A stretch of DNA of 64,000 bases, taken from Incurvaria masculella. Lineage: Eukaryota; Arthropoda; Insecta; Lepidoptera; Incurvariidae. Below the pieces are notes generated by a model. It did not search any database and was not told where the DNA came from. It saw nothing but the letters and a program-made list of their open reading frames with translations. The stretch is from NCBI GenBank assembly GCA_946894095.1, contig OX335642.1:16131021-16195020 (forward strand). The letters run 5' to 3'. Positions 63,401-64,000 of the stretch are shown here, one piece after another (positions within the stretch are counted from its first letter, which is position 1; every line of letters begins with the position of its first letter). Both the position numbers and the translations under genes were made by a program.

Positions 63401-63805
63401 TGACGATGATCTCGACTTCAGCCGTGTCCTGCCCATATCTGTTGACGGCCGTGATCTTGTACGTGCCGGAGTCCTTTCGGCGCGGCGACGAGTGCTGGTA
63501 CTTGGTCAAGTACGGCACGTTTACCACTGTTCAATAAACGCATAATGTTCACGCTCAAATGATGCAGATGATCACTATAAGAATGGGAGGGATGGCACAA
63601 TGACTAGGGCCTGGAATACCGAAATTTTTACATCCAATTTACTGCTGTACTTCTGTACAGTTGTGGAATGGGCAGGGAATGCACCGATTCACTGTCAACA
63701 TTCCCAAAATAACAACCAATCTGTTCTCTAGATCTTGTTTGAAATCTTACGTCTTTTCATGCGGCGCGAGGCATTCTCCGACGTTTTTACACGATCCGCA
63801 GCCGG
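12240..63805 (-). CDS. bt: Twitchin (bent), giant Ig/FN3/titin-like kinase muscle protein; 3' part of gene, 50 exons
   Basis: Twitchin is a thick-filament-associated giant protein of invertebrate striated muscle; its kinase and Ig/FN3 modules act as a mechanosensor and regulate contraction (family knowledge). Seen here on the minus strand: about 18 Ig domains (WxxxG...DxGxY pattern), 23 FN3 domains (PPxDGG..I..Y..E.., EYEFRV.A.N..G) and one Ser/Thr kinase near the C-terminus followed by five Ig domains, the diagnostic twitchin order. Fifty exons were joined by eye. All introns have GT/AG ends and matching phases, and the total of 13,536 nt encodes 4,511 residues plus TAG. The N-terminal part lies beyond the right edge. 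No frameshift or internal stop was found, so the gene looks functional. Projectin is the common insect name for the same protein. Titin/sallimus and obscurin are excluded by the single kinase and its five-Ig tail. Confidence 0.95.
12447..13028. other. Intron DNA between the last exon and the LINE
   Basis: 3' part of the 4.7-kb last intron; AT-rich. gtgtacagtcgtttcctatc (12809) and gacgaaacgactgtacacac (12942) are an inverted pair about 115 bp apart, a possible small foldback element. Confidence 0.4.
13029..16250 (-). mobile_element. Non-LTR retrotransposon (LINE), nearly intact, minus strand
   Basis: The 3' end is a poly(T) run on the plus strand (13029-13042), that is poly(A) of the element. 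Then comes a short 3' UTR, the 983-codon ORF (13121-16072) and a short leader of uncertain start near 16250. It inserted in the last twitchin intron in the sense direction. No ORF1 (gag-like) was seen, so it is either 5'-truncated or a single-ORF type. The sister copy at 27357-30500 has the same layout. Confidence 0.9.
13121..16072 (-). CDS. LINE endonuclease/reverse transcriptase, intact ORF
   Basis: Encodes the enzyme that nicks DNA and copies LINE RNA at the target. 983 aa from ATG 16072. The APE-type endonuclease covers the first ~240 residues: FLTETQI, VMVGDFNAKHKEWLG, LLDLVL, GGSDHCLVSC. The RT is in the middle: YRPIAITSLLCKVMERLIN, ALDISKAFDRVWH, AGVPQGSVLSP and the YADD box (13984-13995). 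The C-terminal part has SQIRPVIEYCSHIWEG. No RNase H domain. No internal stop or frameshift, so it may be a young or active copy. Jockey/CR1-like by motif style; the exact clade is unresolved. Confidence 0.92.
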   Translation of the reverse strand: MAQQSKRKRSTAVFNKPPKTSSPFRVDLANIRGLRSNFIAVSHHLESAKPHLLFLTETQICQPADSSDLNVPGYSLYDRFMPKSGVCLYGRSDVSVKRLCHVEDSRFPVIWVRVNLTHVVRIYAGLYRSPNLGVNETSALFEYLSRATDKLLEELPTAEIVMVGDFNAKHKEWLGSTVTDHPGREAYNLAIAHGLSQLVSGYTRIPDNPAHKPSLLDLVLTSEPAGYKVNVKAPLGGSDHCLVSCTVPSVSLATGREPSTRKVWHYKSARWEEFRSFLGTFPWQEVCFATSDPSRCAESIAELLQQGMDYFIPSSVVPVGGNNKPWFNRQCRLAVEAKNQAYRQWLLDRTVVARRALNTSSKSCKQTLTMTKFKHDHKIGERLVRCPSGSRAFWSLANSIRPNFCRSATPPLERSDGSLAILAKEKANIFARLFASNSMLDDQGAAPPSISHCGFSMKEPRMHPRLVFKCLRTLDTSKSSGPDGIPGIVLKKCAPELTPIITRLFRLSFTRGIVPSCWKRASVQPVPKKGDPASPSNYRPIAITSLLCKVMERLINSQLLAYLEANKLLDDKQYGFRKARSTGDLLTYVTHIWAERLDNFGESLAVALDISKAFDRVWHRGLLGKLPSFGIPPKLCSWIASFLSGRSLYVAIDGANSDDFPIGAGVPQGSVLSPTLFLIFINDLLSLGMIHSYADDSTEHEGYVRDWRSRDAQPIEAQLSVVNKVDTVLEKVANWGQENLVAFNVRKTQCCVFSAKVEPFPLLASFQGKVVPVSDHLDLLGCNISKDVGFRRFIEAKAKIASQKLGILYRCRRFFSPVQLLLLYKSQIRPVIEYCSHIWEGTPQYLLASLDSIQRRAVRLVGDPQITAGLESLSHRRFVGSLSLFYRYYHGRCSVELASLIPTHPTYIRSTRRRESEHPFVVDIRLLRTNRFSNSFLCRTARIWNCLPADAFPHTYNLGVFKRNLNKLDSPAIVRKSDGMAPR
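16251..17114. other. Intron DNA, nothing recognised
   Basis: Between the LINE and exon 49. It has several short motifs such as aaaacacaaacacaacgc repeated twice (about 16645 and 16740) but no gene. Confidence 0.4.
17115..17284 (-). CDS. bt: Twitchin exon 49, post-kinase Ig 4 end and Ig 5 start
   Basis: VYTCEAFNDAGESFSSCSLF closes Ig 4. A Pro/Ala-rich stretch then leads into Ig 5 (PASATVAPAEPAAFTAETDK). Confidence 0.92.
17795..18044 (-). repeat. Degenerate C/A-rich tandem array (~24-bp units) abutting a splice donor
   Basis: On the minus strand, units resembling aaccatcgcaccactctcaa repeat about ten times with drift, starting within 5 bp of the exon 48 donor. The plus strand shows them as gatggttggattgagagtgg. 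It creates a long spurious open frame rich in His/Pro/Gln. Confidence 0.65.
18047..18183 (-). CDS. bt: Twitchin exon 48, post-kinase Ig 4, middle part
   Basis: FDVVWLHNNKEIKPSKDFQY and HKLSIAETFPEDAG. A C/A-rich tandem array begins directly downstream of its donor (G|gtacga). Confidence 0.92.
18413..18720 (+). repeat. SINE family A copy with tRNA-like head
   Basis: A-box-like gtagcttagtggtgt and B-box-like gggttccaaat at the start, then family blocks tactagggggtagggttaat, cccgcccaggttggtaccat and, near the end, cacttagttcccatgtggag. Confidence 0.7.
18839..18962 (-). CDS. bt: Twitchin exon 47, linker and post-kinase Ig 4, first part
   Basis: KIGDKPPRIVDHAISQTVND and AVTLSC. This Ig is split over three exons. 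It was found by reading the minus strand directly across introns. Confidence 0.9.
19016..19090 (+). repeat. tRNA-like SINE head of a second type
   Basis: atcgctcagggcgatgagtc then agatctagggtttaatcccc resembles A and B boxes. It runs directly into a LINE 3' piece, so it may be a composite. Confidence 0.4.
19087..19660 (+). mobile_element. Jockey-like LINE ORF2 C-terminal fragment with 3' UTR
   Basis: Plus-strand frame reads LRAKMRILKTFRCPRLTYAA, WYALCSATQKQRIQAQ, a stop, then NISLRVIVGAGWYVRNDVIA and APLHARPPVGRPLPRELL. This is the C-terminal region after the RT domain in Jockey-type LINEs. A nonsense codon follows RIQAQ. 5'-truncated, antisense to twitchin. Confidence 0.75.
19724..19889 (-). 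CDS. bt: Twitchin exon 46, post-kinase Ig 3, second half
   Basis: GGKVLTSSEAIDLKYKNG and PEDEGEYVCRATNSQGHVDT. It was found by reading the minus strand directly across introns. Confidence 0.92.
19995..20196 (+). repeat. SINE family A fragment, headless
   Basis: ctgtaggtccccttccttac, taaatcccgcccgtgttggt, accatcgcattgaaagaacg, then ttttccatccaattcaatgt. It directly precedes a complete copy. Confidence 0.72.
20197..20480 (+). repeat. SINE family A, full-length tRNA-derived copy
   Basis: Starts gagcggcttgtagcctagtg (A box tagcctagtggcg), B box ggttcaattcc at 20250, body ctgtaggtccccttccccta, tail gtggtattagccatccatgt and a 9-A run. 284 bp, a reference copy for the family in this window. Confidence 0.82.
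20481..20560 (+). repeat. SINE family A tail fragment
   Basis: cctagttcccatgtggtgtg and attagccacccatgtccagt, joined head-to-tail to the preceding SINE. Confidence 0.65.
20719..20858 (-). CDS. bt: Twitchin exon 45, post-kinase Ig 3, first half
   Basis: CKPSFARALPDVLTARDGAP and LSCAVRGDPDPRVEWLK. Donor AAG|gtatgc. Confidence 0.94.
21197..21350 (-). CDS. bt: Twitchin exon 44, Ser/Lys/Pro-rich linker
   Basis: GPRPKYSPQTSVDPSKSKKY and DASSRSRSTTKELI: low-complexity, basic and serine-rich, probably disordered and phosphorylatable (inference). Confidence 0.9.
21757..21875 (-). CDS. bt: Twitchin exon 43, inter-Ig linker
   Basis: EVISAEQAELAHNLLYSGDR, then PLKPAPPPIITKTK: a proline-rich linker, not an Ig fold. 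Phase 0 donor gtaagt. Confidence 0.9.
22584..22753 (-). CDS. bt: Twitchin exon 42, post-kinase Ig 2, second half
   Basis: YKDRKELSKMDYAMTHSDG and RPEDSGKYSCIATNKHGTDE. Confidence 0.94.
23059..23077. repeat. Short (CCTAA)n tract, insect telomere-like
   Basis: Three to four cctaa units in a row; the arthropod telomere repeat is TTAGG. A similar short tract is at 55936-55952. Too short to be more than interstitial. Confidence 0.6.
23207..23226. repeat. (AAAT)n microsatellite
   Basis: About five aaat units. Confidence 0.7.
23320..23515 (-). CDS. bt: Twitchin exon 41, linker and post-kinase Ig 2, first half
   Basis: A basic spacer (QRQHAPEAPRRRSA), then the Ig start with CKLLCCLSGQPPPTVKW. Confidence 0.92.
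23516..25169. other. Intron DNA, nothing recognised
   Basis: 5' part of a 2.8-kb intron; AT-rich, no coding or repeat assignment. Confidence 0.4.
25170..25230 (+). repeat. Unclassified dispersed repeat, partial copy
   Basis: cgggtaggcacatcttttca then tacatgctctacgattagac matches the block at 5036-5160. Confidence 0.5.
25255..25510 (-). repeat. Possible second tRNA-derived SINE family, copy 1
   Basis: On the minus strand gttgcgaaactggtagacgc then ctggttcaggtccagccttg looks like tRNA A and B boxes. Both the tRNA-like end and tagtacgaaaaagtatattt are shared with 60425-60545. Confidence 0.45.
26291..26415 (-). CDS. bt: Twitchin exon 40, post-kinase Ig 1, second half
   Basis: YAGDDYYFIINRAKLEDRGE and YIIRAENHYGFREEV. 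Donor gtaagt; acceptor tataacag. Confidence 0.93.
26983..27148 (-). CDS. bt: Twitchin exon 39, post-kinase Ig 1, first half
   Basis: RRQAAPRFVIRPQSAFYEGQ, then KLYCRVIACAAPTVTWSRNN. Separated from the kinase tail exon by a 4.06-kb intron that holds a LINE. Confidence 0.93.
27357..30500 (-). mobile_element. Second LINE of the same type, one nonsense codon
   Basis: Poly(T) on the plus strand (27357-27367) marks its 3' end. The body encodes the same EN-RT architecture as the 13-16 kb element. The right boundary is not clear; about 30.4-30.6 kb. Sense orientation in the intron between the kinase tail exon and post-kinase Ig 1. Confidence 0.9.
27366..30377 (-). pseudogene. LINE endonuclease/reverse transcriptase with single in-frame TAA
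   Basis: Starts MTVQNKRKNVNSAVHNPG at 30377. The endonuclease begins ADIANIRGL; FLTETQI follows. TAA at 30074-30072 interrupts the frame right after CLEDP, where the sister LINE has Arg in VEDSRFPVIWV. The same frame then continues to 27366 with FLGDFNAHHASWLG, GSSDHCLVRS, YRPIAITSLLCKVMERIIN, GLDIAKAFDRVWH, AGVPQGSVLSP and YADD (28290-28301). Without the stop the protein would be ~1,000 aa, similar to the 983-aa sister. No other lesion seen. The family is the same as at 13-16 kb but clearly diverged, so it is a different subfamily. Confidence 0.88.
30642..31208. other. Intron DNA, nothing recognised
   Basis: AT-rich remainder of the intron between the LINE and exon 38. Confidence 0.4.
31209..31438 (-). 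CDS. bt: Twitchin exon 38, kinase end and autoinhibitory tail
   Basis: KRMTAHECLRHAWLAGD ends the catalytic domain (subdomain XI Arg). RLRRKYQDWSAYALPIGRLS, then SSLRKLLVDKWKIYDG, form the basic regulatory tail, which in titin-like kinases blocks the active site and can bind Ca2+ sensors. Confidence 0.94.
32020..32172 (-). CDS. bt: Twitchin exon 37, kinase C-lobe
   Basis: LSGLSPFAGNNDIDTLKNVK and DAKDFIKRLLVKSK. The acceptor must be ccctcag|actctcag: the second AG, 8 nt downstream, would break the frame. Confidence 0.95.
32671..32825 (-). CDS. bt: Twitchin exon 36, kinase DFG and activation segment
   Basis: VIDFGLATKLDP (DFG), GTAEFAAPEIVEREP (P+1 loop and APE) and TDMWAVGVLAYV. Active-site residues are intact, so an active kinase is expected. 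Confidence 0.96.
33368..33554 (-). CDS. bt: Twitchin exon 35, kinase catalytic loop
   Basis: LSGGELFERITAPGYSMSEA and catalytic loop HLDLKPENIMC, with Leu in place of the HRD arginine, as is usual in the titin/MLCK-like group. Catalytic Asp, Lys and Asn are present. Confidence 0.95.
33556..33960. repeat. Degenerate gacagtgattagatgttt-like repeats in kinase intron
   Basis: Recurring gtgacagtgattggatgttt / gagacagtgattagatgttt / gacagttgttacattaga / gacagttgttagattag. Irregular spacing, so weakly supported as a tandem array. Confidence 0.4.
34166..34373 (-). CDS. bt: Twitchin exon 34, kinase N-lobe
   Basis: Completes the glycine loop (GTGAFGVVH), has the ATP-binding Lys in FAAKFIPV and the alpha-C Glu in LIRKEIDIM. 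Ends VLIFEF at the hinge. Confidence 0.95.
34374..35515. other. Intron DNA, nothing recognised
   Basis: 1.1-kb intron inside the kinase coding region; AT-rich. gaagttta/gatcctgtgcagtttggaag recurs loosely at 35250 and 35370. Confidence 0.4.
35516..35674 (-). CDS. bt: Twitchin exon 33, kinase N-terminal linker
   Basis: VDETGKRIRTNADHGPVKDY and SSVYDKYDILEEIG. The N-terminal linker of titin-like kinases packs on the catalytic core. The glycine loop starts at its end. Confidence 0.93.
36310..36470 (-). CDS. bt: Twitchin exon 32, FN3 end and Lys-rich linker
   Basis: NLVAGHQYEFRVYAENIYGR ends the FN3; STKSIIKKEYKKKEYP is a basic linker leading to the kinase. 161 nt, phase-checked. Confidence 0.92.
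36712..36877 (-). CDS. bt: Twitchin exon 31, last FN3 before the kinase, N-terminal part
   Basis: RPDPPRFPAVDNIGVDSLAL plus SWKAPVWDGGSDITNYLVEK. Donor ACCAG|gtttgt. Confidence 0.93.
37130..38048 (-). mobile_element. RNase H-bearing LINE fragment (I/R1-like), 5'-truncated
   Basis: Minus-strand 264-codon frame (37992-37198) begins in an RNase H domain and ends with a zinc-knuckle-like CSACDKPEDQFHLFIEC. The RNase H start motif YTDGSIDVNG lies upstream in another frame near 38010-38045, so there is a frameshift near 38000. Nothing further upstream (RT) is present. Confidence 0.8.
37198..38048 (-). pseudogene. LINE RNase H/C-terminal domain, frameshifted
   Basis: RNase H of I-type LINEs degrades RNA in the RNA/DNA hybrid. 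Motifs: YTDGS (first Asp, in the shifted frame), MAAELIAISEAL (Glu), VILTNSKSALQHL, where the catalytic Asp of the usual TDSKSAL is Asn, and WIPSHVGIEGNEKTDELAKR (His and last Asp). Then RLRSGHTPLNRMGR and the CCHC-like tail. Frameshift plus loss of a catalytic Asp mark it as dead. Confidence 0.78.
38105..38160 (+). repeat. SINE family A tail remnant
   Basis: gtgatattagccatttatgtccagt resembles the SINE tail. Short. Confidence 0.4.
38267..38383 (-). CDS. bt: Twitchin exon 30, Ig C-terminal part
   Basis: RHAILTIRDASKLDSGPYRI and TAENELGQDAATINIQIS. It was found by reading the minus strand directly; acceptor gtcgatag. Confidence 0.9.
39140..39310 (-). CDS. bt: Twitchin exon 29, Ig N-terminal part
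   Basis: PPRFRDSAYFDKGENVVVKI, then TGHPVPRITWMREGETIESG. Donor G|gtgggt. Confidence 0.92.
39838..40002 (-). CDS. bt: Twitchin exon 28, Ig C-terminal part
   Basis: AREITNGPRHRIWSEGDK and GEDADEYVCRAVNRAG complete the Ig. Donor ATGA|gtgagt. Confidence 0.92.
40136..40275 (-). repeat. Unclassified dispersed repeat, copy C (reverse)
   Basis: Reverse complement carries aggggtaggcagagatgata, gagcgccatacgac and catacatcttttcatacatg, as at 5036-5160. Confidence 0.6.
40365..40580 (+). repeat. SINE family A fragment
   Basis: ctaggcaataggaccaatct, gcattgaatagaatatggtc, aggtcctggcatggcaccta, gttcccatgtggtatgctgg. The tail is degraded. Confidence 0.65.
41135..41254 (-). CDS. bt: Twitchin exon 27, Ig N-terminal part
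   Basis: ATPPEIVTPLKNANCIQMHN and GQPSPTITWYK show an Ig A-to-C half with its Cys and Trp. It was found by reading the minus strand directly across introns. Confidence 0.9.
41664..41861 (-). CDS. bt: Twitchin exon 26, FN3 C-terminal part
   Basis: YWIDKREVGSLSWQRVN and EGRQYEFRITAQNEAGLSPP, ending VVDPK. Acceptor tttcacag. Confidence 0.93.
42198..42318 (-). CDS. bt: Twitchin exon 25, FN3 N-terminal part
   Basis: AKAPFDPPSAPGEPKITEVG, then VNLQWDKPESDGGARIQ. Donor gtgctt is weak but the phase matches. Confidence 0.91.
42796..42944 (-). CDS. bt: Twitchin exon 24, FN3 C-terminal part
   Basis: TSWITIASSVRDTTFTVQGL and EGHEYNFRIHACNENGMGPA. Ends NPIK, donor gtcagt, phase 0. Confidence 0.92.
43343..43549 (-). 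CDS. bt: Twitchin exon 23, Ig end and FN3 start
   Basis: TYKIHISNNSGETSDSFSVT ends the Ig; CTLAWKPPTYNGGMPVTHYV begins an FN3. High GC against AT-rich flanks. Confidence 0.92.
43550..44298. other. Intron DNA, nothing recognised
   Basis: 750-bp intron. A ~100-bp stretch at 43735-43905 resembles 60020-60160 (gtactgggtattctttgcac / gtactgtttacgtcctag and gccattggaaact / gccattgaaaact), so a dispersed repeat may be shared. Confidence 0.4.
44299..44508 (-). CDS. bt: Twitchin exon 22, Ig
   Basis: PPRITRMPGDLHLPEHDNTK and LIFIKDISKEDMG: an Ig without the usual central Trp, as its C strand reads AEVELSKDGHKV. It lies in the transition region before the kinase. Confidence 0.9.
44642..44798 (+). mobile_element. 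LINE 3'-end fragment, antisense to twitchin
   Basis: Matches the last ~180 bp of the 27-30 kb LINE in the opposite orientation: taccgaggtattttcctcaa, cccatgggcgtcgtcgggca, ctggcgtacgccatatgtcg, then a short A run. It lacks about 25 bp near 44700 present in the full copy. Typical 5'-truncated insertion. Confidence 0.85.
44904..45040 (-). CDS. bt: Twitchin exon 21, Ig C-terminal part
   Basis: FAAESRDGTLRLNILEAGDA and DEGDYTCEAVNSVGF close the Ig. The donor is GGAA|gtcagt. It was found by reading the minus strand directly across introns. Confidence 0.9.
45172..45685. repeat. ~70-bp tandem array (about 8 units) running into exon 20 donor
   Basis: Units start near 45172, 45241, 45311, 45380, 45449, 45519, 45588 and 45658 (spacing 69-70). 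Each has an atctttgcagagactcgaga-like start, then gttgttacctggataaataa and a gcagtattct segment. The last, partial unit ends at the authentic donor (plus strand gttgttacct). On the minus strand several units contain ccaggta, close to a 5' splice site. Confidence 0.88.
45686..45890 (-). CDS. bt: Twitchin exon 20, Ig N-terminal part
   Basis: EWVKPVPPHMCAPLGRAFTI, then ECVATGNPVPTGRWLRNGRE, the A-to-C' part of an Ig. Its donor (ACAAG|gtaacaac) sits at the edge of the tandem array 45172-45685. Reading past it gives an immediate in-frame TAA. Confidence 0.93.
46039..46197 (-). CDS. bt: Twitchin exon 19, FN3 C-terminal part
   Basis: SRITGYIIERRDVGG and EKADYEFRIIAVNAAG. Donor gtaaat; acceptor aatgccctcag. 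Confidence 0.93.
46502..46706 (-). CDS. bt: Twitchin exon 18, FN3 end and FN3 start
   Basis: AYNLESGHEYEFRVRAKNAA ends one FN3; APGPPHAPRVVKVGRNYVDL plus TWEPPSNDG begins another. Confidence 0.93.
47342..47536 (-). CDS. bt: Twitchin exon 17, FN3 N-terminal part
   Basis: FPFTIPDPPGCPRVMDWDGS and LMWDRPRHDGGSRIQGYKVE. Phase 0 at both ends; donor gtctgt, acceptor gctccag. Confidence 0.92.
47943..47969. repeat. (ATA)n microsatellite
   Basis: About seven ata/aat units, in the intron upstream of exon 16. Confidence 0.75.
48008..48157 (-). CDS. bt: Twitchin exon 16, FN3 C-terminal part
   Basis: IWGKISSFVRN, then LEPNHKYQFRVRAENQYGVS, the FN3 F-G region. Phase 0 at both ends. It was found by reading the minus strand directly across introns. 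Confidence 0.92.
48537..48689 (-). CDS. bt: Twitchin exon 15, FN3 N-terminal part
   Basis: VLVVDRPTPPVGPLEVSDIT then [20 protein letters not shown]. Ends DNNG with donor GGT|gtaagt. Confidence 0.93.
48787..48954 (-). CDS. bt: Twitchin exon 14, Ig end
   Basis: VSWLVNNEEVYPDNRI and RSDTGSYTIQLLNSEGSD complete the Ig begun at the end of the large exon. Ends TCR, donor gtatgt. Confidence 0.93.
49202..54190 (-). CDS. bt: Twitchin exon 13, 4,989-nt exon with the core Ig-FN3 super-repeat
   Basis: A single open frame of 1,663 codons, phase 0 at both ends. The first 56 residues finish an FN3 and lead into the repeats. Then, by exon residue: Ig 57-141, FN3 142-241 and 242-341; Ig 342-435, FN3 436-535 and 536-636; Ig 637-729, FN3 730-833 and 834-933; Ig 934-1030, FN3 1031-1130, 1131-1229 and 1230-1330; Ig 1331-1427, FN3 1428-1527 and 1528-1627; start of a further Ig 1628-1663. 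This is the thick-filament super-repeat Ig-FN3-FN3, with one triple-FN3 block. Neighbouring domains are split over exons of 115-240 nt, so this exon is about 20 times the local norm. Ends GNPRPK before gtgggc. The acceptor is atgtttccag. The minus frame is intact; shorter open frames on both strands inside it are shadows. Confidence 0.97.
54335..54554 (-). CDS. bt: Twitchin exon 12, FN3 end and FN3 start
   Basis: Starts QGRSEPLTTPHSTEAKNPFD (end of one FN3), then KDFVELEWTRPESDGGAPIT opens the next. Ends EECAQ before gtaata. Confidence 0.93.
54944..55114. mobile_element. Palindromic MITE, copy 3 (in a twitchin intron)
   Basis: Reverse orientation of the shared loop block (aactgtcaaacgacgtgatt) and right end agtgagttaatttgctatgg. 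The left boundary is unclear. Confidence 0.6.
55241..55254. repeat. Poly(G) run of 14
   Basis: Fourteen consecutive g, 55 bp from the exon 11 donor. Unusual in an AT-rich intron and prone to sequencing error. Confidence 0.9.
55309..55523 (-). CDS. bt: Twitchin exon 11, FN3
   Basis: AKLSWNPPADDGGQPVEKYV and LTPGHKYKFRVRAVN cover nearly a whole FN3. Donor AACAG|gtgcgt splits an Arg codon. Upstream acceptor cgccag. Confidence 0.93.
56085..56321 (-). CDS. bt: Twitchin exon 10, Ig domain
   Basis: VTGEPMPETKWFLGKKEVKS and ADSGRYTVTAENANGKD give the Ig core; ends VPSPPGGPLK before donor gttatt. Confidence 0.93.
56698..57197 (-). CDS. bt: Twitchin exon 9, FN3 end, complete FN3, Ig start
   Basis: 500 nt. 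CDVTGLTPGKEYRFRV completes one FN3. A whole FN3 follows (DWDKDHVDLKWTPPRSDGG ... YEFRVRAVNKAGPGEPSD), then LAPKIDRTNLIDIKIKVG starts an Ig. Confidence 0.94.
57198..57804. other. Intron DNA, nothing assigned
   Basis: 57430-57560 is GC-richer than its surroundings (ctaggagggggccagaccga), probably a repeat piece I cannot name. Confidence 0.35.
57805..57905 (-). repeat. SINE family A tail, reverse
   Basis: Plus strand gactggacatggatggctaa then cacgtgggatcctaggtacc is the reverse complement of the SINE tail and its upstream block. Confidence 0.65.
58094..58238 (-). CDS. bt: Twitchin exon 8, FN3 N-terminal part
   Basis: ISDVHKEGATLKWKRPKDDG then APIEYYQVDKLD is an FN3 first half. It ends SDEP with a one-base overhang. 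Confidence 0.92.
58350..58545 (-). repeat. SINE family A fragment, reverse
   Basis: aactgacatggatggcccac, gaactggatggtaaacatgg, ccaatgcgatccggttggtg in reverse of the family order. Confidence 0.65.
58546..58985. other. Intron DNA, nothing recognised
   Basis: AT-rich; a few duplicated words (tgtctgatgaccat / tagtcatcagacata) but no assignment. Confidence 0.35.
58990..59237 (-). repeat. SINE family A copy with tRNA-like head, reverse
   Basis: On the minus strand it begins aagcggcttgtagctcaggg (A box), B-box-like aagttcaaatac, then tgcgagctgttccatggttt and ggttggtagggtttaaggcg. Its tail is missing. Confidence 0.75.
59309..59345. repeat. AT/ATT microsatellite
   Basis: attatattattatatattat followed by more of the same. 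Confidence 0.75.
59762..59963 (-). CDS. bt: Twitchin exon 7, Ig end
   Basis: RRDDSGEYTVTAVNSSGKDT is the Ig F-G region, followed by VTDKPGKPEGPLQ, the standard Ig-to-FN3 linker of this protein. Confidence 0.92.
60425..60545 (-). repeat. Possible second tRNA-derived SINE family, copy 2 (deleted)
   Basis: gcaaggctggacccgaacca, cataccattcgcgg and tagtacgaaaaagtatattt are shared with 25255-25510, but the middle is missing. Confidence 0.45.
60684..60902 (-). CDS. bt: Twitchin exon 6, FN3 end and Ig start
   Basis: LIEGNEYQFRVVAVNKAG closes the FN3; FLAPKIDRRYLRDVTL then GEPAPAVEW opens an Ig domain. Donor gtttgc is weak but phase-consistent. Confidence 0.9.
61241..61436 (-). CDS. bt: Twitchin exon 5, FN3 N-terminal part
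   Basis: HVDLKWEAPVSDGGSPIVGY plus IVEKKDKY are classic FN3 B-C strands. The donor must be AATGG|gtgagt, not one base earlier, to stay in frame with the next exon (NGLIEG). Confidence 0.9.
61866..61980 (-). CDS. bt: Twitchin exon 4, FN3 C-terminal part
   Basis: VDGLIPGHEYKFRVKALNKE motif completes the FN3 begun in the previous exon and ends AKDPF. Phase-0 acceptor, one-base overhang at the donor gtgag. Confidence 0.9.
62440..62630 (-). CDS. bt: Twitchin exon 3, FN3 N-terminal part
   Basis: Encodes KPDKPEGPLEVSDIHKDGC, then LQWKRPKDDGGEPVEAYLVE, a typical FN3 A-to-C' stretch. Ends PEMK before donor gttcgt. It was found by reading the minus strand directly across introns. Confidence 0.9.
63175..63340 (-). 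repeat. SINE family A fragment, reverse
   Basis: Reverse complement contains gttttccatccagcccaata, ctagttcctgtgtgatgtgt and gataccatcacatcgaatga, all family blocks but diverged. Confidence 0.6.
63398..63526 (-). CDS. bt: Twitchin exon 2, C-terminal half of an Ig domain
   Basis: Contains the Ig F-G strand signature RRKDSGTYKITAVNRYGQDT followed by the EVEIIVT strand. Donor gtgagt, acceptor attgaacag. Confidence 0.85.
63751..63805 (-). CDS. bt: Twitchin exon 1 of window (tentative), Ig segment
   Basis: Eighteen codons plus one base, ending SRRMKR before a gtaag donor. It starts in phase 0 after a weak acceptor (gcgttcag). Its one-base overhang fits the next exon. Short and without a conserved core, so only probable; the real acceptor could be elsewhere. 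Confidence 0.45.
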
Positions 63806-64000
63806 CTGAACGCTAAGCTCTAGCTAGGACTTAGTGGGTGCTTCCTTGACAACGGGCTGAACAATCACCTCGAAATTTCGAAGTATGTCTCTTCCCGCTG
63901 CGTGAAAAGCCGTAAGTTTTGCAAACATGTTTAACGACCGTGGTAATCTATAAAGTGATATATCCTCTAGATCCTTTATCTATAGGGTTGGTAAAATAAA
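63806..64000. other. Right edge, probably intron
   Basis: ctcttcccgctgcgtgaaaa here resembles ctcggactgccgcgtgtaaa near 32329, so a dispersed repeat may be shared. On the minus strand a short open frame ends with a stop (…VVKEAPTKS). No twitchin exon recognised. Confidence 0.35.

Noticed and set aside
63806..63990. Extra twitchin coding (…VIVQPVVKEAPTKS) at the right edge
   Set aside because: Ends in an in-frame stop and part of the region resembles sequence near 32329, so a dispersed repeat is more likely.

Overview
The window is from an insect nuclear genome, most likely a moth or butterfly. It has long AT-rich introns with short exons bounded by GT/AG. It also carries LINE, SINE, MITE and mariner-type repeats, and a copy of a repeat that opens with agggttccgtacc, which I associate with lepidopteran genomes (from memory, not searched). 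Nothing bacterial or viral is present: no operons, rRNA or CRISPR.

One gene dominates: the 3' part of the giant muscle protein twitchin (Drosophila bent, bt; nematode unc-22), on the minus strand from beyond the right edge to a stop codon at 12240-12242. I read 50 coding exons (49 firm, the most 5' tentative). Every junction keeps phase. The summed coding length is 13,536 nt, a multiple of three, or 4,511 residues plus stop. Going 5'->3' (right to left), the product has 3 Ig and 6 FN3 domains split over small exons (63.8-54.3 kb). An uninterrupted 4,989-nt exon follows (54190-49202) with five whole Ig and eleven whole FN3 domains. Then come the transition Ig/FN3 domains (49-36.3 kb), the linker and titin-like kinase (35.7-31.2 kb), and five C-terminal Ig domains with a Ser/Lys/Pro linker (27.1-12.2 kb). 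The N-terminal part of the protein lies outside the window.

1-12 kb is repeat-rich intergenic DNA: palindromic MITEs, a complete mariner-like element with ~0.5-kb inverted repeats and a frameshifted DD41D transposase (1793-4539), a lepidopteran-type repeat, a decayed LINE and a short-TIR MITE. A possible two-exon plus-strand gene of unknown function sits at 9579-10788, tail-to-tail with twitchin.

The twitchin introns carry two long non-LTR retrotransposons in the gene's orientation: one with an intact 983-aa endonuclease/RT ORF (13121-16072) and one with a single in-frame stop (27366-30377). They also hold an RNase H-bearing LINE tail, a Jockey-like LINE tail, an antisense LINE fragment, a dozen pieces of one tRNA-derived SINE family, and two tandem arrays abutting splice donors. 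The array at 45172-45685 is the oddest: several of its ~70-bp units contain a copy resembling the authentic 5' splice site.

Introns not listed separately (for example 20859-21196, 21351-21756, 21876-22583, 26416-26982, 31439-32019, 32173-32670, 32826-33367, 35675-36309, 38384-39139, 39311-39837, 41255-41663, 42319-42795, 42945-43342, 46198-46501, 46707-47341, 47537-48007, 48158-48536, 55524-56084, 56322-56697, 59964-60424, 60903-61240, 61437-61865, 61981-62439, 62631-63174) show only AT-rich sequence in which I recognise nothing.
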